Assembly: GCF_002941025.1 (NCBI RefSeq)
Contig: NZ_PTJS01000001.1
Span: forward strand, 6,489,766-6,553,765
DNA: 64,000 nt
Direction: 5' to 3'
DNA from: Streptomyces sp. QL37
GTDB taxonomy: Bacteria; Actinomycetota; Actinomycetes; Streptomycetales; Streptomycetaceae
In this document: positions 25,542 through 34,875 of the stretch, one piece after another
Position numbering within the stretch: the first letter of the stretch is position 1
How the letters are laid out: each line of letters begins with the position of its first letter
Notes under the pieces: model-generated
What the model was told of the DNA's origin: nothing
Database searches by the model: none
The model's input: the letters and a program-made list of their open reading frames with translations, nothing else
Position numbers and translations under genes: made by a program

Positions 25542-25598
25542 TCAGTGGGCCGCCGGATGAGCGGTCCACCACCAGTTCTGGGTTGTCTGCGCGAACAT
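25542..25598 (-). CDS. trpL: trp leader peptide
   Basis: 18 codons reading MFAQTTQNWWWTAHPAAH, with three consecutive tryptophan codons (25566-25574 on the minus strand). The peptide ends 24 bp before the attenuator hairpin. When charged tRNA-Trp is scarce the ribosome should stall on the WWW run, letting an antiterminator form and trpEG be transcribed. The Trp-codon region TGGTGGTGGACCGC lies in the leader RNA where it could be occluded by the stalled ribosome. No Shine-Dalgarno sequence precedes the ATG, and TAAGGT ends 7 nt upstream, so the leader mRNA is probably leaderless. Confidence 0.9.
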   Translation of the reverse strand: MFAQTTQNWWWTAHPAAH

Positions 25599-25605
25599 GC
25601 CACGT

Positions 25606-25611
25606 ACCTTA
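25606..25611 (-). promoter_or_regulatory. -10 element of the trpL-trpEG promoter, probably leaderless
   Basis: TAAGGT on the minus strand, 7 nt before the trpL ATG. It lies in the 98-bp divergent region shared with aroH. Confidence 0.5.
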
Positions 25612-25683
25612 GCGGACGCGGTGGACAAACGAGCGCGCGTCTCATTTGTTGAGCGGGCGGACGGGTCGCCCTCGCCGACCCCG

Positions 25684-25689
25684 TAATGT
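25684..25689 (+). promoter_or_regulatory. -10 element of the aroH promoter, probably leaderless
   Basis: TAATGT lies 7 nt before the GTG at 25697, with TGTCAAG between and no ribosome site. Confidence 0.5.
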
Positions 25690-25696
25690 TGTCAAG

Positions 25697-27049
25697 GTGA
25701 CCGTGAACGCCAATACCTCCGTCGCCGGTGGCCACACCTGGCGAGACCTTCCCGCGGCGCAGCAGCCCGAGTACCCCGATGCCGAGGCTCTGCGCGACGT
25801 ACTCGCGGACCTCGAGTCGTATCCTCCGCTCGTCTTCGCAGGCGAGTGCGACCAGCTGCGCGCCCGTCTGGGAGCCGTCGCCAAGGGCGAGGCGTTCCTG
25901 CTGCAGGGCGGCGACTGCGCCGAGGCCTTCGACGCCGTGTCCGCCGAGCACATCCGGGCCAAGCTGAAGACGCTGCTCCAGATGAGCGCCGTCCTGACGT
26001 ACGCGGCCTCCGTGCCGGTCGTGAAGATCGGCCGGATCGCCGGGCAGTACTCCAAGCCGCGCTCCAAGCCGACCGAGACCCGCGACGGCGTGACCCTGCC
26101 GACCTACCGCGGCGACTCCGTCAACGGCTTCGAGTTCACCGAGGCGGCCCGCATCCCGGACCCCGAGCGGCTGAAGCAGATGTACCACGCGTCCGCTTCG
26201 ACGCTGAACCTGGTGCGCGCCTTCACCACCGGTGGCTACGCCGACCTGCGCCAGGTGCACGCCTGGAACCAGGACTTCGTGAAGTCCTCGCCGTCCGGGC
26301 AGCGTTACGAGGCCCTGGCCCGCGAGATCGACAACGCGCTGAACTTCATGAAGGCGTGCGGCACGGACCCGGCCGAGTTCAAGGCGGTCGAGTTCTACGC
26401 CTCGCACGAGGCGCTGCTGCTGGACTACGAGTCGTCGCTGACCCGCACCGACTCGCGCACCGGCCAGCTCTACGACACCTCCGGCCACATGGTCTGGGTC
26501 GGTGAGCGCACCCGCCAGATGGACGGGGCGCACATCGAGTTCGCCTCGAAGATCCGCAACCCGATCGGCATCAAGCTCGGTCCGACGACCACCGTCGACG
26601 AGGCGCTCGGTTACATCGACCGCCTCGACCCCGAGCGCGAGCCGGGCCGGCTGACCTTCATCGTCCGCATGGGCGCCGACAAGGTCCGCGACAAGCTCCC
26701 CGAGCTGGTCGAGAAGGTCACCGCCTCCGGCGCCAAGGTGGTCTGGGTGACCGACCCGATGCACGGGAACACCTTCGAGGCCGCGTCCGGCCACAAGACG
26801 CGCCGTTTCGACGACGTCCTCGACGAGGTCAAGGGCTTCTTCGAGGTGCACAAGGAGCTCGGGACGCACCCCGGCGGCATCCACGTCGAGCTCACGGGTG
26901 ACGACGTCACCGAGTGCGTCGGCGGCGGCCACGAGATCTTCGTGGACGATCTGCACCAGCGCTACGAGACGGCCTGCGACCCGCGCCTCAACCGCAGCCA
27001 GTCCCTCGACCTGGCCTTCCTGGTCGCCGAGATGTACCGCGACCAGTAG
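25697..27049 (+). CDS. aroH: 3-deoxy-D-arabino-heptulosonate 7-phosphate synthase, class II
   Basis: 450 residues, the usual length of the plant-type (class II) enzyme. Characteristic blocks are LLQGGDCAEAF, KIGRIAGQYSKPRS, YRGDSVNGF, GERTRQMDGAH, KLGPTT and VTDPMHGNT. Cys in GGDC and His in WVTDPMHGN help bind the metal. It condenses phosphoenolpyruvate and erythrose 4-phosphate, the entry to the shikimate pathway, in the cytoplasm. It is divergent from the anthranilate synthase gene across a 98-bp region, pairing the first step of the common pathway with the first step of the tryptophan branch. The GTG chosen matches the leaderless -10; a second GTG lies two codons on. Confidence 0.95.
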   Translation: MTVNANTSVAGGHTWRDLPAAQQPEYPDAEALRDVLADLESYPPLVFAGECDQLRARLGAVAKGEAFLLQGGDCAEAFDAVSAEHIRAKLKTLLQMSAVLTYAASVPVVKIGRIAGQYSKPRSKPTETRDGVTLPTYRGDSVNGFEFTEAARIPDPERLKQMYHASASTLNLVRAFTTGGYADLRQVHAWNQDFVKSSPSGQRYEALAREIDNALNFMKACGTDPAEFKAVEFYASHEALLLDYESSLTRTDSRTGQLYDTSGHMVWVGERTRQMDGAHIEFASKIRNPIGIKLGPTTTVDEALGYIDRLDPEREPGRLTFIVRMGADKVRDKLPELVEKVTASGAKVVWVTDPMHGNTFEAASGHKTRRFDDVLDEVKGFFEVHKELGTHPGGIHVELTGDDVTECVGGGHEIFVDDLHQRYETACDPRLNRSQSLDLAFLVAEMYRDQ

Positions 27050-27068
27050 GGAACACCCCTGGTGACGC

Positions 27069-27109
27069 GCTTGTGGGGCACGGATCGATGTGATCCGTGC
27101 CCCACAAGC
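27069..27109 (+). terminator. Strong hairpin terminator after aroH
   Basis: Perfect 18-nt arms (GCTTGTGGGGCACGGATC and complement) with a 5-nt loop, 20 bp after the aroH stop. TTTT occurs about 10 bp beyond. Confidence 0.8.
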
Positions 27110-27147
27110 GTACCGGGGCTTTTGCGTGCGGGAGCTCGCAGGTAAGG

Positions 27148-27166
27148 TTAGGTTAGCCTCACCGAG
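27148..27166 (+). promoter_or_regulatory. Iron box (DmdR/IdeR operator) upstream of bfd
   Basis: TTAGGTTAGCCTCACCGAG matches the remembered actinobacterial iron-box TTAGGTTAGGCTCACCTAA at 16 of 19 positions. It sits 45 bp before the bfd start, so iron-loaded DmdR1 probably represses bfd. Confidence 0.8.
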
Positions 27167-27210
27167 AATTCGGGACGGCGCAGCGATCGACCCGTCGGGA
27201 GGTGAACCGC

Positions 27211-27480
27211 ATGTACGTCTGCTCCTGCTTCGGCATCACGGAGGACCAGGTCAAACAGCATGCGGACGGCGGAGCGTGCACGCCTCGCCAGATCGCTTCC
27301 GCGTGCAAGGCCGGCACCGACTGCGGCGGCTGCGTCCGCAGGATCCAGGCGCTGCTCGGCCGCGGCGACTGCCCGCGCCGTGAGCTCGTCGAGGGGCGTA
27401 CGGCGCCGACGGGCGCCCCGGACGGTGCGCCCGTCGCTCTCGGCGCCACGCCGGACGTCAGGCTTTCCGACGCGGCCTGA
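27211..27480 (+). CDS. bfd: Bacterioferritin-associated ferredoxin
   Basis: 89 residues from an ATG preceded by GGGAGGTG. Cys4, Cys6, Cys38 and Cys41 form the CxC...CxxC set that binds the [2Fe-2S] cluster of Bfd. The first 60 residues are the whole Bfd domain, and a Pro/Ala/Gly-rich tail follows. Bfd reduces bacterioferritin to release stored iron. The divergent or convergent partner bfr is adjacent (convergent, 42 bp apart), and an iron box lies in the promoter, so Bfd is expected to rise under iron shortage. The in-frame GTG at 27202 is inside the ribosome site and unlikely. Confidence 0.93.
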   Translation: MYVCSCFGITEDQVKQHADGGACTPRQIASACKAGTDCGGCVRRIQALLGRGDCPRRELVEGRTAPTGAPDGAPVALGATPDVRLSDAA

Positions 27481-27522
27481 GATGTCCTCGCGGACCGCGC
27501 GGAACCTTGTCGGAGCCGTGGA

Positions 27523-28002
27523 TCAGCTGTCCGGCTGCTCGATCAGCTGGGCGATGTAGAGCGCTTCACCGAGTTTCTCGACCAGCTCCAGCTGGGTGTC
27601 GAGATAGTCGATGTGGTGCTCCTCGTCCTCAAGAATGGACTCGAAGATGTTCGCCGAGGTGATGTCGCCCTTGCCGCGCATCACCTCGATGCCCCGCCTG
27701 AGGCGGTCGATCGCCTCCACCTCGACCTGACGGTCGGCCTGGAACATCTCGGTGACCGTCTGGCCGACCCGCACATGGAAGAGCCGCTGGTAGTTGGGCA
27801 GGCCGTCCAGGAACAGGATCCGGTCGGTGAGGATCTCCGCGTGCTTCATCTCGTCGAACGATTCGGCCCGGGTGTACTTGGCGAGCTTCGTCCAGCCGAA
27901 GTTCTCCTGCATCTTCGCGTGCAGGAAGTATTGATTGATGGCAGTCAATTCGGCGGTCAGCTGTTCGTTCAGGAACTCGAGGACCTCGGGGTCGCCCTGC
28001 AT
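27523..28002 (-). CDS. bfr: Bacterioferritin
   Basis: 159 residues from an ATG preceded by GGAAGGAG. All the functional residues are at canonical positions: ferroxidase ligands Glu18, Glu51, His54, Glu94, Glu127 and His130, and haem-ligand Met52. It should assemble as a 24-subunit shell that oxidises Fe(II) and stores the mineral, with haem between subunit pairs. The gene is convergent with bfd, whose product draws electrons into the shell to mobilise iron. No iron box is obvious upstream of bfr itself, so the two are probably regulated differently, store and release being opposite responses. Confidence 0.96.
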   Translation of the reverse strand: MQGDPEVLEFLNEQLTAELTAINQYFLHAKMQENFGWTKLAKYTRAESFDEMKHAEILTDRILFLDGLPNYQRLFHVRVGQTVTEMFQADRQVEVEAIDRLRRGIEVMRGKGDITSANIFESILEDEEHHIDYLDTQLELVEKLGEALYIAQLIEQPDS

Positions 28003-28157
28003 CGCAGAGGCTCCTTCCAACCGGTGAACTGGGCACGTTTGCGCGCATCCTCGCATCGCACCATGCGGCCGTCCAGTAAGTGCATGCTTAGTATGAGTTG
28101 CCCGAATCGACTCTCCCCTGGTCATGACCACCCCTGCCTGTCTGTCACCATGGAGGC

Positions 28158-28790
28158 ATGGGTCAGCCGGAGAGCCGGGAACGCGGCACAGCAGAGCAGT
28201 CCGGGCTTCCACCGGGGCAACGACTGCAGCGCGGCTGGCCGGTCACCCATTACGGGCCCGTGCCCAAGTTCAAACCGGACCGCTGGGAGTTCAGGGTCTT
28301 CGGGGCAACGGCCGACGGTGACAAGCACTGCTGGAATCACCAGGAATTCACGGCACTTCCCTTCGCCTCCGTCGTCGCGGACCTCCACTGCGTGACGAAA
28401 TTCAGCATGCTCGGCGCCGAATGGGGCGGAATCCTGGCCCGTGAGGTGGTGGAGCTGGCGCCGCCGGCGCCCCATGTCACCCATGTGATGGTCTGGGCCG
28501 AATACGGATTCAGCTCGAACCTCCGGATCGCCGATTTCGCGTCGGACCGGACGCTGTTCGCCACCCACAAGGACGGCGAACTGCTCACCGCCGAACACGG
28601 ATTCCCGCTGCGCCTCGTCGTGCCGCATCTCTATGCCTGGAAGGGGCCCAAATGGGTCCGGGGCATCGAATACATGTCGGCCGACCGCCGTGGGTTCTGG
28701 GAGGAGCGCGGCTACCACAACATCGGCGACCCCTGGAGCGAGCAGCGCTACTCCTACCAGGAGGAGCCCGGGGACGGTCCCGAGCTCTGA
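28158..28790 (+). CDS. Sulfite oxidase-like molybdopterin oxidoreductase
   Basis: 210 residues, the length of the stand-alone molybdopterin domain. It contains FKPDRWEFRVFG, then LHCVTKFS with the Cys expected to ligate molybdenum, and RLVVPHLYAWKGPKWVRGIE, the conserved block of the sulfite-oxidase/YedY fold. No signal peptide is visible, so unlike YedY it appears cytoplasmic. It lacks the dimerisation and haem domains of true sulfite oxidases, so the physiological substrate is unknown. It diverges from bfr across 155 bp. An internal Met near residue 34 is not supported; the ATG at 28158 has a weak GGAGG-like sequence before it. Confidence 0.85.
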   Translation: MGQPESRERGTAEQSGLPPGQRLQRGWPVTHYGPVPKFKPDRWEFRVFGATADGDKHCWNHQEFTALPFASVVADLHCVTKFSMLGAEWGGILAREVVELAPPAPHVTHVMVWAEYGFSSNLRIADFASDRTLFATHKDGELLTAEHGFPLRLVVPHLYAWKGPKWVRGIEYMSADRRGFWEERGYHNIGDPWSEQRYSYQEEPGDGPEL

Positions 28791-28806
28791 CGGTCCCGCC
28801 GCGCCG

Positions 28807-29313
28807 TCAGTGGTGATGGCCGTGCACCACGGCGTGCCCCTTGCCCCGGCCGATCATCCACTTGTTGACAGGCGTCGTGACGACGAAGGCCGCCGCCAGC
28901 GCGAAGGCCAGGACCGTCCAGAACGTTCCGTCCGAGAGGCCGGCGTCCATGGCCCCCGGCCAGAGTGCGATCACCCCGTTGTCGATGAGCTCCATCACCG
29001 CGATGGACACGGTGTCGGCGGCCAGCGCGACCCGGACTGCCGTGCGGAGGGCCAGGCCGGCGCCCACGACCGAGCGCAGGGTCAGCGCGTAACCGAAGAA
29101 GAACGCCAGGACGATCGCGAGCACCAGGGTCTGTACGTTGCCCCAGCCGAGCGCCGTGCCGATCACCATGCCCAGGACCTCGCCGATCGCGCAGCCCGTG
29201 AGGCAGTGCAGGGTCGCGCGTGCGGCGACCGCCCAGGACGAGGCGCCGCTCCCTTCGCCGTGATGTCCCTGATGCGTGGTGCGGGTGTGCGCGTGGTGTG
29301 CCTCGTGGCGCAT
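28807..29313 (-). CDS. DUF4396 membrane protein, putative metal-linked
   Basis: 168 residues. The N-terminus is His-rich (HEAHHAHTRTTHQGHHGEG) and the C-terminus ends VVHGHHH. Between them are four hydrophobic segments with LHCLTGCAIGEVLGMVIG and TPVNKWMIGRGKG, features of the DUF4396 family. His-rich ends flanking a membrane core suggest metal binding. A CsoR-type palindrome 48 bp upstream supports a copper (or related metal) response. I know no established function for the family. It is followed by a gap to convergent DNA and preceded by the endonuclease IV gene, from which it is separated by the operator, so it has its own promoter. Confidence 0.82.
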   Translation of the reverse strand: MRHEAHHAHTRTTHQGHHGEGSGASSWAVAARATLHCLTGCAIGEVLGMVIGTALGWGNVQTLVLAIVLAFFFGYALTLRSVVGAGLALRTAVRVALAADTVSIAVMELIDNGVIALWPGAMDAGLSDGTFWTVLAFALAAAFVVTTPVNKWMIGRGKGHAVVHGHHH

Positions 29314-29343
29314 GAGATGCCCCCAGAGCCGGGTCGCGGTCCC

Positions 29344-29357
29344 TTACATCCATGTAA
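29344..29357. promoter_or_regulatory. Small palindrome TTACAT-N2-ATGTAA
   Basis: A perfect 6-bp inverted repeat around two bases, between the CsoR-like site and the DUF4396 start. It may be part of the -10 region or a second operator half. Confidence 0.3.
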
Positions 29358-29361
29358 CCCC

Positions 29362-29378
29362 ATACCCCTGGGGGGTAT
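29362..29378. promoter_or_regulatory. CsoR-type operator
   Basis: ATACCCCTGGGGGGTAT is a near-perfect palindrome built on ATACCCC/GGGGTAT, the pattern remembered for copper-sensing CsoR in Streptomyces. It lies 48 bp upstream of the DUF4396 start, in the 70-bp gap after the endonuclease IV gene. Confidence 0.65.
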
Positions 29379-29383
29379 TCCCT

Positions 29384-30247
29384 CTAGGGTCGGCGGGAGC
29401 TCCGTAGCTCCTTCAGCCGGGCCACATCCGCGGCATGGCCTTCCTTGCCGCCGGGCGTCTCGATGATCAGTGGCACGCCCTCGGTCGCCGGATGCGAGAA
29501 CAGCTCGCGGAACGGCTCGGCGCCGATATGACCCGCCCCGATGTTCTCGTGCCGGTCCTTGTGGGCGCCCACCACGTCCTTGGAGTCATTGGCGTGGATC
29601 AGCTTCAGCCGGCCCCGGCCGACCGTGTCCACCAGAAGGTCCAGGGTCTGGCGCATGCCCGCGGGGCCGGTCAGATCGTGGCCCGCCGCGTAGATGTGGC
29701 AGGTGTCCAGGCAGACACCCAGTCTGGGGTGGGAGTCCAGGGCCTCGAAGTACGGGCCGAAGTCCCAGGTCCGGGAGCAGAGCGAGGAGCCCTGCCCCGC
29801 GGTCGACTCCAGCAGCAGGAACGGGTCGTCGTCATGGGTCAGCTCGTCCAGCAGCGGGAGCATGTGCGTACGCACCTGGGCGAGCGCCACCTCACGCGCG
29901 CGTCCGCCGGTCGCCGAACCGGTGTGCACCACCACGCCCAGGGCACCGATCTCCCTCGCCCGCCGCAGCGAGTGGCGCAGCGACACGACCGACCGCTCGA
30001 CCGTGGCCTCGGTGTGCGAGCCGAAGTTGATCAGGTACGGGGCATGGACGTACGCGGGAATCCGCCCGGCGGCGCACTCCGAGCGGAACAGCTCGTCCTG
30101 TGCCGGGTTCCCGGACGGTGTGGCCCAGCCGCGCGGATTGGCGACGAAGACCTGCACGGTCTCCGCCGCCAGCTCCCGCGCGTAGCCGAGGCCGACCTTG
30201 GAGAGTCCGCCGGCCACGGGGACGTGACCGCCGATGGGGTTGCGCAT
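29384..30247 (-). CDS. nfo: Endonuclease IV (deoxyribonuclease IV)
   Basis: 287 residues, the normal length. The metal-binding blocks of the TIM-barrel enzyme are present: YVHAPYLINFGS, VVHTGSATGG, LLLESTAGQG, CLDTCHIYAAGHD, LIHANDSKD, AHKDRHENIGAGHIG and IIETPGG. The histidines and acids bind three zinc ions. It cuts DNA 5' to abasic sites in base-excision repair. It follows the PASTA kinase gene by 21 bp on the same strand and probably shares its transcript. The ATG at 30247 has no strong ribosome site, so some start uncertainty remains. Confidence 0.95.
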   Translation of the reverse strand: MRNPIGGHVPVAGGLSKVGLGYARELAAETVQVFVANPRGWATPSGNPAQDELFRSECAAGRIPAYVHAPYLINFGSHTEATVERSVVSLRHSLRRAREIGALGVVVHTGSATGGRAREVALAQVRTHMLPLLDELTHDDDPFLLLESTAGQGSSLCSRTWDFGPYFEALDSHPRLGVCLDTCHIYAAGHDLTGPAGMRQTLDLLVDTVGRGRLKLIHANDSKDVVGAHKDRHENIGAGHIGAEPFRELFSHPATEGVPLIIETPGGKEGHAADVARLKELRSSRRP

Positions 30248-30268
30248 GTGCCGCCAGTCCTCGTGGGT

Positions 30269-32191
30269 CTACAGGGCCTTGGTCCTGATGGTGATCGTGG
30301 AGCCTTCCGCGGCCTTCTCGCCGCCCTCGACCGACTGGCCGCCGACCGTGTCGCTGAAGGAGAGGAACGGGCGGTCGACCTTGACCTCGAACCCCGCGTC
30401 CTCCAGTGTGCTCCGGGCCTCGTCGACGTCCTTCCCCGTGACATCGGGGACCTGGAGCATGCGCGGGCCCTTGGAGACCGTCAGCTCCACCGTGTCGCCC
30501 TCGGCGGCCTCCGCGCCGCTCCCGGGCGACTGCCGGGCGATCTCGCCCGCGGCCTCGCGTGAGTTGACCCGGTCGCTCAGGACCTTCGCCTCCAGACCCG
30601 CCTCGTCCAGAGCGTCCTTGGCGTCCTCGACCGAGAGGCCGGAGACGTCGGGCACGTCGACCGGGCTGCCCTTGCTGACGACCAGCGCGACCGCCGAGTC
30701 GGGATGGCGCTCGGTACCGGCCCGCGGATCCGTACGGACCACCTTGCCCCGGTCGATCTCCTCGCTGAACTCCCGGGTCACCATCCCGGGCGCGAGCCCC
30801 GACTTCTTCAGCTCACGCCGGGCCTCGGCGAGTGCGAGCGCCTCGACATCGGGGACCTTCACGATCTCCGGGCCGCGCGAGACCACCAGCTTCACCGCGT
30901 CGTTGCCCCGGATGCGCTCACCGGAGCCCGGATCGGTGCTTATGACCGTGCCGCGCTCCACCGTGTCGCTGTAGGCGCGCTCCACACCCTTCAGATCGAG
31001 CCCCTCGTCCGCGAGCCGCTTCTCGGCGGAGCTCTGGGTCTTGCCCAGGAGGGACGGGACCCGGGTGAACTGCCCCGAGTTGATGTACCAGACGCCCACG
31101 CCGGCGCCCAGCACCAGCAGGACCGCGACGAGCACGGCGAGCGGCCCGCGTCGTCCGCGCCCCGCGAAGGGCCCTCGGCGCCCGCGCCCGGGCTCCCGGG
31201 GCGAGGGCGGAGGCATCTCCAGCCGGCTGGTGTGGTGCGCGGTGCCCTGGCCCGCCGGGATCACCCTGGGGATCACGCTCGTGCGGTCCTCGGCGCCGTC
31301 GTGCTCCTCCGCGATGGCCTGCGGAGGCATCGCGTCGAGCTGCTCCTCGGTGAGAGCCGCCCGTATCCCACGGGACTGCGCGAGCAGGGCCACCGCGTCG
31401 GACGGACGGACGTCGGGGTCGCGCGCCGTCGCGGCGGCCACCAGATCGTCCAGCCCGGCGGCCAGGCCCGGAACGGCACCGGAAGGCGCCGGGACGTCCT
31501 CGTTCAGATGCTGGTAGATGACCTGGGCGGCGGTGTCACCGCCATGGGGCTTGCCGCCGGTCAGCATCTCGTAGAGCACCACACCGCAGGCGTACACGTC
31601 GGACCGGGTGTCGGCCGTGCCCTGCTCGATCTGCTCCGGAGCGAGGTACGAGACCGTGCCCAGGAGCGAGCCGGTGGTGTCCGTGGCGGTACCCACCGCG
31701 CGTACGAGACCGAAGTCGGCGACCTTCACCCGGCCGTCGTCACCGATCAGGACGTTCTCCGGCTTCATGTCGCGGTGGACGAAGCCCGCCCGGTGCGCGG
31801 CGCCGAGGGCGGCCAGCACCGGTTCCAGGATGTCCAGCGCCGCCCGGGGCTGCAGTGCCCCGCGCTCGCGCAGGACGTCGCGCAGGGTGCACCCGGCGAC
31901 GTACTCCATCGCGAGGTACACGTACGCGCCCTGGGCGCCCTGGTCGAAGACGGCCACCACATTGGGGTGGGCGAGCCGGGCGACGGACTTGGCCTCGCGG
32001 ATGAAGCGTTCGACGAACGCCGCGTCGGTCGCCAGCGCCGGGTGCATCACCTTGATGGCGAGCACCCGGTCGAGCCGGGTGTCCACGGCCCGGTAGACCG
32101 TGGCCATACCGCCGACGGCGATGCGCGCATCGATGCGATAGCGGCCGTCGAGCAGCTGCCCGACAAGGGGGTCCTGGAGGGTCGTGTCCAC
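30269..32191 (-). CDS. PASTA-domain serine/threonine protein kinase (PknB-like)
   Basis: 640 residues. The kinase domain covers about residues 14-280, with VAVGGMATVYRA (P-loop), HRDMKPENVL near residue 140, DFGLVRAVG near 158 and APEQ. A proline/arginine-rich linker and one transmembrane segment (about 347-367, LAVLVAVLLVLGAGVGVWYI) lead to four PASTA repeats outside the cell. PASTA domains sense muropeptides or lipid II, so the kinase probably links wall status to growth. It lies downstream of thiG by 127 bp on the same strand but has its own TAGACT -10 element. The dcw cluster is 22 kb away and the Rv2175c-like substrate candidate is 4 kb away. The GTG start fits a leaderless mRNA. Confidence 0.95.
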   Translation of the reverse strand: MDTTLQDPLVGQLLDGRYRIDARIAVGGMATVYRAVDTRLDRVLAIKVMHPALATDAAFVERFIREAKSVARLAHPNVVAVFDQGAQGAYVYLAMEYVAGCTLRDVLRERGALQPRAALDILEPVLAALGAAHRAGFVHRDMKPENVLIGDDGRVKVADFGLVRAVGTATDTTGSLLGTVSYLAPEQIEQGTADTRSDVYACGVVLYEMLTGGKPHGGDTAAQVIYQHLNEDVPAPSGAVPGLAAGLDDLVAAATARDPDVRPSDAVALLAQSRGIRAALTEEQLDAMPPQAIAEEHDGAEDRTSVIPRVIPAGQGTAHHTSRLEMPPPSPREPGRGRRGPFAGRGRRGPLAVLVAVLLVLGAGVGVWYINSGQFTRVPSLLGKTQSSAEKRLADEGLDLKGVERAYSDTVERGTVISTDPGSGERIRGNDAVKLVVSRGPEIVKVPDVEALALAEARRELKKSGLAPGMVTREFSEEIDRGKVVRTDPRAGTERHPDSAVALVVSKGSPVDVPDVSGLSVEDAKDALDEAGLEAKVLSDRVNSREAAGEIARQSPGSGAEAAEGDTVELTVSKGPRMLQVPDVTGKDVDEARSTLEDAGFEVKVDRPFLSFSDTVGGQSVEGGEKAAEGSTITIRTKAL

Positions 32192-32197
32192 GGGGCG

Positions 32198-32203
32198 AGT
32201 CTA
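32198..32203 (-). promoter_or_regulatory. -10 element of the PASTA kinase promoter, probably leaderless
   Basis: TAGACT on the minus strand, 6 nt before the GTG at 32191, with CGCCCC between and no ribosome site. Confidence 0.5.
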
Positions 32204-32318
32204 CGAGCTGCCACGGACACCACGGATGGGCCAGGTCTCCCGGGGGCCGTTCCGGTGCCGAGCCGTGACAGGGGCATGTGCGTGCTGTGACGGGGGAGAC
32301 CCAGCCGGTGCACGGCCC

Positions 32319-34653
<2,335 letters not shown>

Positions 34654-34663
34654 GGGCGTCCAG

Positions 34664-34762
34664 CCCCTCCCTTCGCCGGCATGACCCGGATCAGGTTCGT
34701 ACGGTCGGAGGCCGGCCAGCCTCCCTCTCAGCCCGGTACGCCCGGACTCCCGCGAGTGCCTT
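34664..34762 (-). ncRNA. TPP riboswitch (THI element)
   Basis: On the minus strand the element shows the conserved CTGAGA block (in CGGGCTGAGAGGGAGG) and ACCTGATCCGGGTCATGCCG, then GCGAAGGGA. These are the P2/P3 and P4/P5 signatures of thiamine pyrophosphate riboswitches. The last strand includes the ribosome site of thiO, 10 bp before its ATG, so control is likely at translation initiation, as is common in high-GC bacteria. Confidence 0.95.
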
Positions 34763-34863
34763 ACGGTGGCCAGCCTAGACCCCACCTCTCGCGGCCCGTA
34801 AGGGAGTGGGTGGGCGCGGTGGAGCCGGCGTCGGGCCGGAGGGGCCGGTGGCTGGACACGGCC

Positions 34864-34869
34864 TAGGGT
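34864..34869 (+). promoter_or_regulatory. -10 element of a probable leaderless promoter
   Basis: TAGGGT lies 6 nt before the GTG at 34876, with GGACAG between. Confidence 0.45.
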
Positions 34870-34875
34870 GGACAG

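Noticed and set aside
28003..28157. Iron box or other palindrome upstream of bfr
   Set aside because: The sequence around 28075-28100 (TAAGTGCATGCTTAG) looks symmetric at first glance, but the arms do not match on checking, and it does not resemble an iron box.
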